DNA of 64,000 nt, from contig NC_050104.1 in the NCBI RefSeq assembly GCF_902167145.1, positions 110,991,849 through 111,055,848 of the forward strand, written 5' to 3'. Under the pieces are notes generated by a model. That model saw nothing but the letters and a program-made list of their open reading frames with translations, ran no database searches and was not told the origin of the DNA. Every line of letters begins with the position of its first letter. Position 1 is the first letter of the stretch. Both the position numbers and the translations under genes were made by a program. The stretch comes from Zea mays (Eukaryota; Streptophyta; Magnoliopsida; Poales; Poaceae). Positions 1 through 10,925 of the stretch are shown here, piece by piece.

Positions 1-909
1 TCGTACGGTGGCAATGCTTCAGTCATGGCCAAATCTTTTGTTATGGCTGTCAGAAGTGTTGCTCAAACCTGGTATTCCTCCCTTCGACCAGGAACGATCA
101 CTTCGTGGCAGAAGCTGAAGGATTTGTTGTTAACTAGCTTTCAAGGGTTTCAGACGAAGCCGGTCACTGCTCAGGCTCTCTTCCAATGTACCCAGGACCA
201 TGAAGAGTACCTTCAGGCATATGTCCGAAGGTTTCTACGATTGAGGGCACAAGCGCCAACAGTGCCCAATGAGATTGTCATTGAGGCTATGATCAAGGGG
301 CTTCGGCCAGGGCCGTCAGCACAGTATTTTGCCAGGAAGCCACCACAAACACTGGAAAAGCTGCTCCAGAAGATGGACGAATACATTCGAGCTGACAATG
401 ACTTTCGTCAAAGAAGGGAGGAGGCTTTCAGGTTTTCTGAAATGACTAGGGGCTTCGGAGGGAGGTTTTACCCGAGGCATGTGAGATCAATTCACAATTC
501 TACACAAAATGATGACAGAGGAAGCCAACAGCAAAGGCCACAATGCTCCTCACAGGCTTCTGGACAACAGCAAAACTCCTTCCGACCACCAGCTCCAAGA
601 GGCAGAGGCGCCAGGGGCTTCGGAGGAAGATTTGGCGATCAACCGAGAAGAATCTTTTGCTTATTCTGTGGTGAGAACAAAGGCCATACTACCAGGATGT
701 GCCATGTTACTATTCAGAAGCAAAAGGAAATAGCTGAAGCAGCAGCACAGCAAGCCCAGCCGAAGCAGGTTATGCATACAGCTTCGTATCATTCGCCCTA
801 CATCCCAGAATATGTGGGCAACCATCCTGCAGTCTCTGCTGCTTCGGCGAGTCAGCCTCAAGCTTCCTGGCAACAGCCTCCGCCTCCACCTCCGTTGCAA
901 CAAGGCTAG
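1..909 (+). CDS. gag: Z1 gag, 3' part (5' end outside window)
   Basis: The frame is open from the first base to a TAG at 907-909, giving 302 residues; the start codon lies left of the window and the first Met visible here is at 25. It encodes a Ty3/gypsy Gag, the structural protein of the cytoplasmic virus-like particle. The capsid-like part has the typical run AQTWYSSLRPGTITSW and later RRFLRLRAQAP. A glycine/arginine and glutamine-rich segment follows. The zinc knuckle CLFCGENKGHTTRMC (bases 657-701) has five residues between the second Cys and the His, where four are usual. The tail is a proline run before the stop. It is uninterrupted here, whereas the Z2 copy is broken. No pol frame follows, as expected for a non-autonomous element. 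Confidence 0.85.
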   Translation, partial: SYGGNASVMAKSFVMAVRSVAQTWYSSLRPGTITSWQKLKDLLLTSFQGFQTKPVTAQALFQCTQDHEEYLQAYVRRFLRLRAQAPTVPNEIVIEAMIKGLRPGPSAQYFARKPPQTLEKLLQKMDEYIRADNDFRQRREEAFRFSEMTRGFGGRFYPRHVRSIHNSTQNDDRGSQQQRPQCSSQASGQQQNSFRPPAPRGRGARGFGGRFGDQPRRIFCLFCGENKGHTTRMCHVTIQKQKEIAEAAAQQAQPKQVMHTASYHSPYIPEYVGNHPAVSAASASQPQASWQQPPPPPPLQQG

Positions 910-1286
910 CAGCCAGAAGGGAGCCAATATGCTCCGCATCAAAGGGACTTCAGAGAACAGTCCGAAGCTCGCACGGTCAACAGCACTGTGCCAGAGTCAA
1001 AGCACATCTATTGACAAATATCCTACCTTAATAAGCAATCTTTTCATTCAGTTTTATTTTCTGTAATAAAGGACATTGTTTAGGTTACATGTAATTAGTT
1101 TCGTTCATTCCTATAAGAGAAATATGTTTTCTTCAAAGGCTTGTCATAATAAAAAGGACCTTCGGACTATCGAAAGTTCTTCGAAGCAAGTTTGACGAAG
1201 TCACAAAAAGTCGTTCTAAGGAACGCAGAGTAAGTTTGATGAAGTCACAAAAAGTCGTTCCGAAGGGAGCGCGGTGTAAGTTTTCT
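910..1286 (+). other. Z1 untranslated region after gag
   Basis: Non-coding, moderately AT-rich. From about 1190 two diverged units of about 43 bp share the core gtcacaaaaagtcgttc and lead into the 80-bp array. I see no gene here. Confidence 0.6.
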
Positions 1287-1584
1287 GCTCCAAAGTCGTT
1301 CCAAAAGGAATGCAGAGCATACAGCGAAAAGTCAACGCTGATACCGCCTAAGTAAAAGGCGAAGAAGCTCCAAAGACGTTCCTAAGGGAATGCAGAGCTT
1401 ACAGCGAAAAGTCAACGCTGATTCCGCCTAAGTAAAAGGCGAAGAAGCTCCAAAGACGTTCCTAAGGGAATGCAGAGCTTACAGCGAAAAGTCAACGCTG
1501 ATTCCGCCTAAGTAAAAGGCGAAGAAGCTCCAAAGACGTTCCTAAGGGAATGCAGAGCTTATAGCGAAAAGTCAACGCTGATTT
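1287..1584 (+). repeat. 80-bp tandem repeat array in Z1
   Basis: Units start at 1287, 1367, 1447 and 1527 (about 3.7 copies), each beginning gctccaaag and containing cgttcctaagggaatgcaga, a short segment tacagcgaaaagtcaacgct and a tail ending in aaaggcgaaga. Units two to four are nearly identical. Z2 has an array at the same place between gag and the antisense gene, with the same core but a unit of about 60 bp. Confidence 0.85.
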
Positions 1585-2058
1585 ACAAAAAGATTATGTG
1601 TTTTATCGCGCAGATATGTGTGTATCTTCGGAACATCACCTTACATAGCATAACATCATCACATCATCTTTGCATAACATAAGCATCATACATCATACTG
1701 CATGTGGCATAAGAAAGAAGTATGATACCAATCTTCGGGAAAACGCTTTGAAAAAGGGGGCAAATCATGCCGTCACAAGGAGAAACAATATTGATCTCTC
1801 AAGTATAGCCTTGAAGAAAGTTTCCACGAAGCTTCAGCACTTTTCAGGATACTTCGGATATTGTTGTGATAAATGGTAATTCTTCACGAAGCATGAAAAG
1901 AAGGGAAGGTGTTTTTTCGCCAGACTCAAAAACGGTACGTATGTAAAGTTTCATGCATCGTAAAGAATTGAACCATAAAGAAAAATAAAACGAATATATT
2001 ACATACAGGATTACAAGGTATTACACATGTTACATTTAAAATGTTTTTACAGTAGCAT
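1585..2058. other. Z1 spacer between repeat array and antisense gene
   Basis: AT-rich spacer with no credible frame. It forms the 3' flank of the antisense gene, so any poly(A) site of that gene should lie here on the - strand. Confidence 0.5.
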
Positions 2059-5000
2059 TTAGTCTTCCCTAAGTACCACTTCTGCAGCTTCGTTCAACAA
2101 TCGATCGACAACTTCATCCATAATATCTTCAGCCATCTTTTTAATCTCATCATCACCCCTAGGCCGAGCACCCGGAGATACTTCAGTAGGATCTGAGGAA
2201 GGACAGGACACGGCTACATTGCTATTACAAATCGTAAACAAATCTTAAAGCCTAAGATTACAACACGATAAAAACTACTAGTTAATACCTAATTGACCTT
2301 CGGCCTCTGCGCTCTTTTTAGCAGCCTCAGCTACTTCTCTAGCATCGTGAATGCCCTTTTCACTTCTTCGAATAATTTCTCCGGCCATCTCTCAACCACC
2401 ATTATCCCAGATATCAGTAAAAAACTTTCCACCAATTATGCTAGCTTCGGCCGAAGGATCTTTTGTATCTTCAAAGGACAAAGCAGCTTCGGACTGTGCC
2501 AAAATTTTTATATGTTCACAGCCCTTTTTCTCTAAGATGGTGGCAATCCCTCTGGCGCCAGAGAAGGCACATATATCTCCTCGGCTACTTAAAATTTCTT
2601 CGAAGGCTTCAGCTTCGTGGCCAATCCATTCAATAACACCTTCGGGATTGCCTCTTGAAAGGTTTTCCTCGCTTGAGAACGCGCCAACCTTGGCGAAGCT
2701 AGCCTTTAATTTCTTAACACAATCTATAGACTTGTTGTAGCATCGCTTTTTGGACGAACGAAGCTCTTCAACAGTCACTTCTAGGTGATCCGCCCATTGG
2801 TCGCTGAGTTCACGTTTTGTTTCTTCAAGAATGCGCTCTTCCTTGGCTCTGGCCAGTTGCTTCCGAAGGTCTTCAATCTCGCGTTTCTGAACTTCAGCTT
2901 GACTTTTAAAAGCAGCTTCGTCTTCCTTTATTTTATTTATCAATGAGTATAATATTTTATCTTTTTCGAGACCTTCGTTCCTCAGTTCAATTACTTCAGA
3001 ACGAAGGTTGCTCAGGGCTATAGTACATCCTTCGTCCTCAGCATCTTTCTGCGCCCTGAGGGCATTGCTGAGTATCAGGCCCTGCAAAGAAGAGTATGTT
3101 TGTATCCTTAGGTCTAAACAAACGAAAAATTTTGAAAAAATACAAGAATTTCATTTTTCGCACCTTTAAGCTATTGTAAGCTAGGCTGTCAGCCAGATCA
3201 TTCTTTGACAGCACCGAAAGTCCGTCTTCTAAAGTTGGAAATCCGAAGCTCTTGCTCATCTCCCGACAGACAGAAATTTCTTTGCTGTCGGGGAGACAAT
3301 ACAAGAAGTCCTCTTCTCCACTGCCATTGAATATTAATGCCCCCTTTGGATATTTCAGTCTTTGGGCATAGTGCTGGGCCTCTTGTTCTTCTTTTTCTGA
3401 TAGTTTTTTCCCCGAAGCATGACGAATAATATAGTCACGAATTTTGGAGGATGCTTCGGGGGCAATAACACCGGTTTCTTCAGCAAATGTTGGCTTTGTT
3501 ATTTTTTCTGCCTCACTTTCCAAGGGTTTTATCTTTGCGGGCTCTGAAGGCCCAGCTTCGGTTTCAGTCTCTTGACTTGGAGCTTTAGAATCAGAAATTT
3601 CAGTTGTTTCGGGAGTAGCAGCAGCCTTCTTCGGAGGTGTGATTGAAGATTTAATCGTCTCCAGTACATCTAGCACATTCGCCATTCTCTTTCTTTTCGG
3701 AGTTACGGCTGGCACTTTTTCATTTTTTGCCCTCCCAATGCTTGCTGCAGGACTCAAAACTTCTGATGTTTTGGAACCCCCAGTTACTTCCTTTACCTCT
3801 TCCATTTTTTCTGTGGGTGGCGCTTCGGCCTTCTCTTTCGCTTCTGATATCAAAATTTTTGATTGCTCCAATTTTGTCTCTGTTGGCACTTTGGCCGCTT
3901 CTGCGACTTCTGGCAGCAAAGTTGGCTCGGTTGGTTTTTCAGCTTCAGTGGCCGAGGGAATTTCTCCAGTAAATTCAGGCACCGAAGCTGGTTCAATATA
4001 GCGCGGCCGATGTGTGAGAACCTTTATTTTCTTCCTTTTTGGTTCTGGCTCGTCAAAAGCAATTGTAGCTTCTTCTTTTGCAGAGGTTGTGTTTTTTCTC
4101 TTCTGCCTTTGAATGGGATAGCAATAGTCAGGGTAGACAAACCCGATTGCATCGAATACCCGATTCAGCCTTTTCTTCTTTCGGCCTCCGAAGGCTGCCG
4201 ACATTGCAGTATCTTCGGCCTTCGAATAAGCCCCAAGCAGTTCATCACTTAAATTTTCAATACTTTTTAACCAGTCGTCATCTGGCTCGACGAATTTATC
4301 TCCAAATTTAAAAGTGTACTTCAACCTGATAAGACCACCTTCGTCGGCCTCTTTTACGGTTTCTTGAGGCATTTCCCATTTCTCCGCAAGTGGCCATACC
4401 CTGAAGGCAATATGTTCTTGAACTAAATCTCTTGTTCCAATGAAAGAGCACACTGCGCCGAAGGCCCTCTAGCATTCTTCGGCAGCTTCATTCATTTCAA
4501 CCTTCGGCCTCCGAAGGCCGAAGCTTTGCCAAATAGGGCGCATAATTATGCCTTTGATATCTTCTCGCGCGCTCAGGTCATTTTTCACATAGAACCATTC
4601 TGTCATCCAGTCTCCGGGCCATCTTTTCCGAAAGGTCGGCACGGGGCAGCTTGACCCAGACCGAGAAACAAAACTGTAGCAGCCAAAATTGTTGTGATAC
4701 TGTTCCTTACCCCAAGGTTTTGTTTCATATGATAATTCATGTATATTGCAGAAGCTTTTTGCGTCAGGCTTCAGACCTTGGCTTCTCACGGCCCACACAA
4801 AGACATTCAGTTTTATAATTGCCTCGGGCGTAAGTTGGTGGAGATAAACTTCGAATATTTTCAGTACCTCCACAACGAAGCTGCTCAAAGGAAATCGCAG
4901 TCCAGCTTTCAGAAAGCTTCGGTACACTACGACTTCATTCTCTTCAGGGTGTGGGCAAGTTTTTTCGCCTTCATCGGCCCTCACAATGGACAAATCCCGG

Positions 5001-5275
5001 AAATACCTTCCTCTCATGTTGACAAGATGATTCTTTTTGATAGTTGATTTACCATAAACTGAATGGCTTGGTCGCCATGGACGATCTTCGGAATCCTCGC
5101 CACCACTGTCCACATCATAGCTGTCACTGTCACCAGTATCTTCGGACAAACCTTCCAGAATCTCCTTAGTAATCTTTTCTGTATTGGTCTTTGACATTGC
5201 TATAAGAAACCCTAGGTTTTTCTCTTCGTCAAGGCTCAGCTTCATCTCAGCAACAGCCTTCTTATCTTCAGACAT
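2059..5275 (-). pseudogene. Z1 antisense gene, three exons, putative gypsy-type transposon protein
   Basis: Encoded opposite to gag. Inferred exons are 5275-3164, 3081-2289 and 2213-2059, with introns 3163-3082 and 2288-2214, both GT-AG. Joined in frame they total 3060 bases including the stop, or 1019 residues. Exon 1 starts MSEDKKAVAEMKL and holds a conserved globular part with PVPTFRKRWPGDW and EWFYVKNDLSAREDI, resembling the plant 'putative gypsy type transposon' domain (Transposase_28, from memory). A charged low-complexity part follows; exon 2 is largely predicted coiled coil (IEDLRKQLARAKEER). Two stops break it: TAG at 4469-4471, where Z2 has CAG, and TGA at 2392-2394, where Z2 has CGA. 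Extra and antisense frames are known in the Tat lineage; the function is unknown. Start chosen because Z2 has the same ATG context. Confidence 0.75.
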
Positions 5276-5417
5276 CTTCGGAGACGCTAAAAAACTATTT
5301 TCAAAGCCGAAGCTTCAAAGCTAAAAGCTTAGCAAATCACAGTGCACAAGAGCTAAAAATTGAGTGAGCAGGAGTGGTTCGCCAGAAAGCGTGCAAAATG
5401 AGTTTGCGGTATGGCCG

Positions 5418-5425
5418 TATTTATA
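5418..5425 (-). promoter_or_regulatory. TATA box of the Z1 antisense gene
   Basis: On the - strand the sequence reads GCGTATAAATACGG, 150 bases before the ATG at 5275. The antisense gene of Z2 has GCGTATAAATAG at the same spacing (157 bases). It lies between the gene and the 3' LTR and points away from that LTR. Confidence 0.65.
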
Positions 5426-5570
5426 CGCTTGGTGTGTTGAAAGCTGAAAGACCCCACTTGTCATTGAATGTTGCTATTCTAGCAAAGGGAAGGTGTTTTT
5501 TCGGACCTTCGGCGTAAAGCCTTCGTCCATATCGCAATCTAAATTTATTATTTCAAACAAATTAAAATTG

Positions 5571-5581
5571 CGAGGGGCTAC
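5571..5581 (+). other. Z1 polypurine tract
   Basis: The run cgaggggctac lies directly before the 3' LTR start, where plus-strand DNA priming occurs. Z2 has the same tract next to its 3' LTR (33133 onward, opposite strand). Confidence 0.65.
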
Positions 5582-6224
5582 TGTTGGGGACCTTCGGCCT
5601 CCGAAGGTCCTCAAAAACAGGATTTAACAGTATTTCTGTAGTACAATGTGTGAACAGGTACCTTCGGACTAAAATTGGCATTGCAGTAGACCGGGATAAT
5701 ACGAAGGTTGATACAGAGCCGAAGGTGCGAGCAGGAAAGCTTCGGCGTAACAGCAAAGAGTGGAACCGACTTAAAGATGAAAAGGCTATTCAGACCTCAA
5801 TAGACTACTATAGAGTTATTATCAAATGTAAAGGGCATGAATGTAATTTTGTAAGGGCTGTGTCCCGTGTCTATAAATAGGTGAACAGTATCCCCGTACT
5901 GTTCACGCTGACTTGGCATTTGTTTTCTGCGTCACGCTTGTACTATCATTTCCTTCCGATTGAAGGTACACTTGTAGTTCAATAATATTTTTGTTTATGC
6001 CCAATAATAATAAATGATTGTTCATGTTTCTTTTACATTCTTTATATTTCATCCTTCGTCATTGTTTGATGAATTTATAAAGGTATGTCCTTCACAACCT
6101 TCGTCCGCAAGTCATTATATCCTGAGGGAAATAATGCTTCGGAGGACGAAGGATATTAACGATTAACATTTTCTATGTTGCCTTGTTCTTAACTCTTGAA
6201 GCACTTAAGAACAAGTCCCCAACA
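5582..6224 (+). repeat. Z1 3' LTR (zeon-like, 643 bp)
   Basis: Starts TGTTGGGGACC and ends GTCCCCAACA, an inverted terminal pair. A TATA box (ctataaatag, 5871-5880) marks the end of U3. The start is itself a hairpin, ccttcggcctccgaagg. The boundary at 6224 is fixed by the resumption of the Huck LTR at 6225. Confidence 0.9.
5872..5879 (+). promoter_or_regulatory. LTR TATA box of Z1
   Basis: TATAAATA inside the LTR, shortly before gtgaacagtatccccgtact. The expected start of the element transcript is about 30 bases downstream. Confidence 0.6.
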
Positions 6225-6546
6225 ACCCCAGAGGATTTCCGTCTCGCCCGAGGCCCCCCTCCAGCGGCGAACATATTTCCGGCTCGCCCGAGGCCCTGTC
6301 TTCGCCAAGAAGCAACCCTGACCAAATCGCTGCACCGACCGACCAAATCGCAGGAGCATTTAATGCAAAGGCGGCCTGACACCTTTATCCTGACGCGCCC
6401 CCCAGCCGACAGAGCCGAAGTGACCGCCGTCACTTCGCCGCTCCACTGACCGGCCTGACAGAAAGACAGCGCCACCTGCGCCGCTCCGACTGCGGTGCCA
6501 CTTGACAGAGTGAGGCTGACAGGCAGTCAGGCCCGGCCGCAGGCAC

Positions 6547-6830
6547 CATAGGAAGCTCCGCTTCGCCCGACCTAGGGCTCGGACTCGGGCTAAGCCCTGG
6601 AAGACGACGAACTCCGCTCCGCCCGACCCAGGGCTCGGACTCGGGCTAAGCCCCGGAAGACGACGAACTCCGCTCCGCCCGACCCAGGGCTCGGACTCGG
6701 GCTAAGTCCCGGAAGACGACGAACTCCGCTCCGCCCGACCCAGGGCTCGGACTCGGGCTCAGCCCCAGAAGACGACGAACTCCGCTTTGCCCGACCCCAG
6801 GGCTCGGACTCCGCCCTGGCCTCAGCCGAC
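6547..6830 (+). repeat. 56-bp tandem repeats in the Huck LTR
   Basis: The segment cgacgaactccgct recurs at 6605, 6661, 6717 and 6773, always 56 bp apart, each unit holding agggctcggactcgggct. The 3' LTR carries the same array at about 30006-30290. It makes long spurious frames on the - strand in both LTRs. Confidence 0.9.
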
Positions 6831-7310
6831 GGTCTCCGCCTCGCCCGAACCAGGGGCTCGGACTCGACCTCGGCCACGGAAGACAGACTCGACCTCGGCT
6901 TCGGAGGAGCTTCAACATCGCCCAACCTAGGGCGCAGACCAGCCACGTCAACAGGAGGCGCCATCATCACCCTACCCCGAGCTGACTCGGGCCATGGGGA
7001 ACAAGACCAGCGTCCCATCTGGCTCGCTCCGCCAGATAGGCAATGATGGCGCCCCGCATACTCTGTGACGACGGCTGCTCTCAGCCCCCTTACGGAAGCA
7101 AGAGGACGTCAGCAAGGACTCAACAGCTCCGAGAGTTGTCCCTCCGCCAGGCTCCAGCACTCCTCCGACGGCCACGACATCACACCAGCTGGGTGCCAAA
7201 ATCTCTCCGGCTGCCACGACGGCATGTACTTAGGGCGCTAGCTCTCCTCCGCTAGACACGTAGCACTCTGCTATACCCCCCATTGTACACCTGGATCCTC
7301 TCCTTATGGC

Positions 7311-7318
7311 TATAAAAG
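7311..7318 (+). promoter_or_regulatory. Huck LTR TATA box
   Basis: TATAAAAG in the context gctataaaaggaagg, about 300 bp before the LTR end. The same box is in the 3' LTR near 30767. Confidence 0.65.
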
Positions 7319-7618
7319 GAAGGACCAGGGCCCTCTTAGAGAGGGTGGGCCGTGCGGGGACGAGGACGAGACAGGCGCTCGCTTGAAGCCGCTCGCTCCC
7401 TCTCCCGCGTGGACGCTTGTAACCCCCTACTGCAAGCGCACCCGACCTTGGCGCGGGACGAACACGAAGGCCGCGGGATTTCCACCTCTCTCACGCCTGT
7501 CTCCAGCCACCTCACTTCCCCCCTTCGCGCTCGGCCTCGCGTCGACCCATCTGGGCTAGGGCACGCGGCGACATTCACTCGTCGGCTTAGGGACCCCCCG
7601 GTCTCGAAACGCCGACAG

Positions 7619-7637
7619 TTGGCGCGCCAGGTAGGGG
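7619..7637 (+). other. HK primer binding site
   Basis: TTGGCGCGCCAGGTAGGGG starts two bases after the LTR end. Element K1 has almost the same site (one base different). The priming tRNA was not identified here. Confidence 0.7.
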
Positions 7638-7677
7638 TCTGCTGCGTGTTGATGAACAGCTTCCTGTCAAGCTCCAG

Positions 7678-9792
7678 ATGGGCAGTCTCCAGCAACCTCT
7701 CCAACCCGGGACGGTGCTCCGTTTCGGGAGTCTTGAGTTCATGTCCCTCGACGGCAGCTACGACATGATACTCATTCCACCGCCGGGCGACAGCGGCAAT
7801 GGCGGCCGACAGCCTGCCCGCCGGCGGCGGAATCGACGACGTCTTCCCCGCGTGGTGGAAGAACAACCTTCGAGCTCATCCCGCCCTCTTCCCCGCCGAT
7901 GGAGGGGAAGGCCGGGCAACCAAGGCCAAGCAGGAGGCAGCGCCTCATCGGCTGTCGAGCGAGCCGATAGCGCCAGCACCCCAACGGGGGGCGCACCGGG
8001 CATCGACCTCGCGCTTGAGACGAAGACGAGCGCCGTCTCCCCGCAACACGCCAATCCCGAGCAAACGGACGACGCCAGCACGCACGCGGAAGGCTTGCTC
8101 GGTGTCACCCTTGTACCTGAGACGACGGTGCAGTCAGTCCCCGATGTGACTTCATCACCGCCCGTCGACCAAGAGGTACCGACCGATTCCCATCCCATGT
8201 CATTTGGATTCAACCTCAACCTGCCTAGCGGTTTCGCTTTGGCGGGCGCTCTCGTAGAGGCGAGCCCAAACCCTCTGGGGTTTCGTATGCGGTCACCTTG
8301 GGACCGGCTGACGGACGTCTCGACCTACGGGCCCTCTGGGTCCGAGGAAGACGACGAGCCCAGCTTCTGTTGGGATTTCTCTGGACTTGGCAACCCCAGT
8401 GCCATGCGGGACTTCATGACCGCATGCGACTACTGCCTTTCCGACTGTTCCGACGGTAGCCATAGCCTCGGCGACGAGGACTGTGGCCCAAGCCGCGAAT
8501 GTTTCCACGTCGATCTAGGGGGTCCCTCTGAAGGCAACCATCTCGGCATGCCGGAGGACGATGATCTCCCTAGGCCGGTGCCTCGCGTTGACATCCCACG
8601 GGAGCTAGCTGTGGTCCCCGTTCAGGCGAGGGGCCATGACCCACAGCTCGAGCAAATCCGCGGGGCGCAGGCCAGGCTCGACGAGGGAGCAGGAGCGCTT
8701 GAGCCGGTCCGCCGGGACGTCGGGCAGGCATGGGCGGGCCAACCTCCGGCCAGAGAAATACGTCATCTACCCCAGGGCTTCCAGCACCGCATCGCCGACG
8801 ACGCCAGGTTCAGGCCGCCACCCGCATCCAGTGGGGTCGGCCAGAACCTGGCTGCAGCAGCAATGCTCCTCCGCGCGATGCCGGAGCCATCAACCACCGA
8901 GGGGCGGCGAATCCAGGGAGAGCTCAAGAATCTCCTGGAAGGCGCCGCGGTCCGACGGGCCGAGAGCTCCGCCTCCCGAAGGCAGGGGTACCCCTCGGAA
9001 CCTCATGCCGCGACCTCCCGATTCATGCGGGAAGCCCCGGTCTACACCGGGCGCACGCGCAACACAGCGCCTGCGGCCTCGGGTCGCCTCGGCAACGAGC
9101 ACCATCACCGCGACCGTCGAGCCCACCTCGACGAGAGGGTGCACCGAGGCTACCACCCCAGGCGTGGGGGACGCTACGACAGCGGGGAGGATCGGAGTCC
9201 TTCGCCCGAACCACCCGGTCCGCAGGCCTTCCGCCGGGCCATACGACGGGCGTCGTTCCCGACCCAGTTCCGACCCCCGACTACTATCACAAAGTACTCG
9301 GGGGAGACGAGACCGGAACTGTGGCTCGCGGACTACCGTCTGGCCTGCCAACTGGGTGGAACGGACGATGACAACCTCATCATCCGCAACCTCCCCCTGT
9401 TCCTCTCCGACACCGCCCGCGCCTGGTTGGAGCACCTGCCTCTGGGGCAGATCTCCAACTGGGACGACCTAGTTCAAGCTTTCGCCGGCAATTTCCAGGG
9501 CACGTACGTGCGCCCCGGAAATTCCTGGGACCTCCGAAGCTGCCGACAGCAGCCGGGAGAGTCTCTCCGGGACTACATCCGGCGATTCTCGAAGCAGCGC
9601 ACCGAGCTGCCCAACATCACCGACTCGGATGTCATCGGCGCGTTCCTCGCTGGCACCACCTGCCGCGACCTGGTGAGCAAGCTGGGTCGCAAGACCCCCA
9701 CCAGGGCGAGCGAGCTGATGGACATTGCCACCAAGTTCGCCTCCGGCCAGGAGGCGGTCGAGGCTATCTTCCGGAAGGACAAGCAGCCCTAG
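7678..9792 (+). CDS. gag: HK gag, main part, ending at a premature TAG
   Basis: A 704-residue frame from ATG 7678. The first 500 residues are a long charged, proline- and arginine-rich N-terminal extension. The Gag core follows near residues 530-690: AWLEHLPLGQISNWDDL, then RQQPGESLRDYIRRFSKQR, the usual major homology-like run of Ty3/gypsy Gag. It acts in particle assembly. The TAG at 9790-9792 is likely a mutation, because the same frame stays open to 10542 and contains the zinc-knuckle-like part and protease. Long N-terminal extensions are common in Tat-lineage Gags. Upstream Met choice is uncertain. Confidence 0.75.
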   Translation: MGSLQQPLQPGTVLRFGSLEFMSLDGSYDMILIPPPGDSGNGGRQPARRRRNRRRLPRVVEEQPSSSSRPLPRRWRGRPGNQGQAGGSASSAVERADSASTPTGGAPGIDLALETKTSAVSPQHANPEQTDDASTHAEGLLGVTLVPETTVQSVPDVTSSPPVDQEVPTDSHPMSFGFNLNLPSGFALAGALVEASPNPLGFRMRSPWDRLTDVSTYGPSGSEEDDEPSFCWDFSGLGNPSAMRDFMTACDYCLSDCSDGSHSLGDEDCGPSRECFHVDLGGPSEGNHLGMPEDDDLPRPVPRVDIPRELAVVPVQARGHDPQLEQIRGAQARLDEGAGALEPVRRDVGQAWAGQPPAREIRHLPQGFQHRIADDARFRPPPASSGVGQNLAAAAMLLRAMPEPSTTEGRRIQGELKNLLEGAAVRRAESSASRRQGYPSEPHAATSRFMREAPVYTGRTRNTAPAASGRLGNEHHHRDRRAHLDERVHRGYHPRRGGRYDSGEDRSPSPEPPGPQAFRRAIRRASFPTQFRPPTTITKYSGETRPELWLADYRLACQLGGTDDDNLIIRNLPLFLSDTARAWLEHLPLGQISNWDDLVQAFAGNFQGTYVRPGNSWDLRSCRQQPGESLRDYIRRFSKQRTELPNITDSDVIGAFLAGTTCRDLVSKLGRKTPTRASELMDIATKFASGQEAVEAIFRKDKQP

Positions 9793-10925
9793 GGTCGCCC
9801 ATCAGAAGATGCCCCCGAGGCGTCAACTCATCGCGGCACCAAGAAGAAGGGCAAGAAGAAGTCGCAAGCGAAACGCGACGCCGCCGACGCGGACCTTGTC
9901 GCCGCCGCCGAGTACAAGAACCCTCGGAAACCCCCCGGAGGTGCCAACCTCTTCGACAAAATGCTCAAGGAGTCGTGCCCCTATCACCAGGGGCCCGTCA
10001 AGCACACCCTTGAGGAGTGCGTCATGCTTCGGCGCCACTTCCACAGGGCCGGGCCACCCGCGGAGGGTGGCAAGGCCCGCGACGACAACAAGAAGGAAGA
10101 TCACCAAGCAGGAGAGTTCCCCGAGGTCCGCGACTGCTTCATGATCTACGGTGGGCAAGCGGCGGATGCCTCGGCTCGGCATCGCAAGCAAGAGTGCCGG
10201 GAGGTCTGTTCGGTGAAGGTGGCGGCGCCAGTCTACCTAGACTGGTCCGACAAGCCCATCACTTTCGACCAAGCCGACCACCCCGACCATGTGCCGAGCC
10301 CGGGGAAATACCCGCTCGTCGTCGACCCTGTCATCGGCGATGTCAGGCTCACCAAGGTCCTCATGGACGGAGGCAGCAGCCTCAACATCATCTACGCCGA
10401 GACCCTCGGGCTCCTGCGTGTCGATCTGTCCTCTGTCCTGGCAGGCGCTGCGCCCTTCCATGGGATCATTCCCGGGAAGCGCGTCCAGCCCCTCAGACAA
10501 CTCGACCTCCCCGTCTGCTTCGGAACACCCTCCAACTTCTGAAGGGGTCCCTCACGTTCGAGGTGGTCGGGTTCCGAGGAACCTACCACGCGGTACTGGG
10601 AAGACCATGCTACGCGAAGTTCATGGCCGTCCCCAACTACACCTACCTGAAGCTTAAGATGCCGGGCCCCAACGGGGTCATCACCGTCGGCCCCACGTAC
10701 AAACACGCGTTCGAATGCGACGTGGAGTGCGTGGAGTACGCCGAGGCCCTCGCCGAGTCCGAGGCCCTCATCGCCGACCTGGAGAGCCTCTCTAAGGAGG
10801 TGCCAGACGTGAAGCGTCATGCCGGCAACTTTGAGCCAGCGGAGACGGTTAAGGCCGTCCCCCTCGACCTCAGCGGCGACGCCTCCAAGCATATCCGGAT
10901 CGGCTCCAGGCTCGATCCCAAATAG
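9793..10925 (+). pseudogene. HK gag end and protease, broken
   Basis: After the TAG at 9790 the gag frame continues to 10542. It passes a lysine-rich linker and a histidine/cysteine segment CPYHQGPVKHTLEECVML (zinc-knuckle variant, C-x2-H-x5-H-x4-C) at about 9976. The aspartic protease follows, with active site LMDGGSSLNIIYAETL near 10360; DGGSS is typical of Tat elements. Near 10535 a small frameshift moves the rest of the protease (VVGFRGTYHAVLGRP) into another frame, which ends at a TAG at 10923. Gag-Pro therefore cannot be made as one protein. Confidence 0.75.

Larger units (their letters stand above)
1..6224 (+). mobile_element. Z1: zeon-like non-autonomous Ty3/gypsy element, 3' part
   Basis: The order is gag on the + strand, a tandem repeat array, a long gene on the - strand, a purine tract and a 3' LTR ending at 6224. 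No protease, RT or integrase is present between gag and LTR, so the element depends on enzymes of a relative (the zeon/Cinful relationship in maize is established). The LTR of 643 bp and the gag-only layout fit zeon. The 5' LTR and gag start lie left of the window. The element ends inside a Huck LTR, since 6225 onward continues that LTR at its base 169, so Z1 inserted into Huck. Confidence 0.85.
6225..7617 (+). repeat. HK 5' LTR, missing its first 168 bp
   Basis: Aligns base for base with 29679-31073 of the 3' LTR. It ends ggtctcgaaacgccgaca. The missing start was split off by the Z1 insertion. A TATA box lies at 7311 and a 56-bp tandem repeat at about 6547-6830. It is CpG-rich, unlike the zeon LTR next to it. 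Confidence 0.9.

Noticed and set aside
1191..1584. CRISPR-like spaced repeats
   Set aside because: Repeat and spacer are both repeated as one 80-bp unit inside a plant retroelement; it is a minisatellite.
2293..2740. + strand frames across the antisense gene
   Set aside because: Shadows of the - strand exon 2 coding sequence.
6590..7018. Long - strand frames in the Huck LTR (also 30046-30474)
   Set aside because: They are products of the 56-bp GC-rich tandem repeat, occur in both LTRs and resemble no protein.
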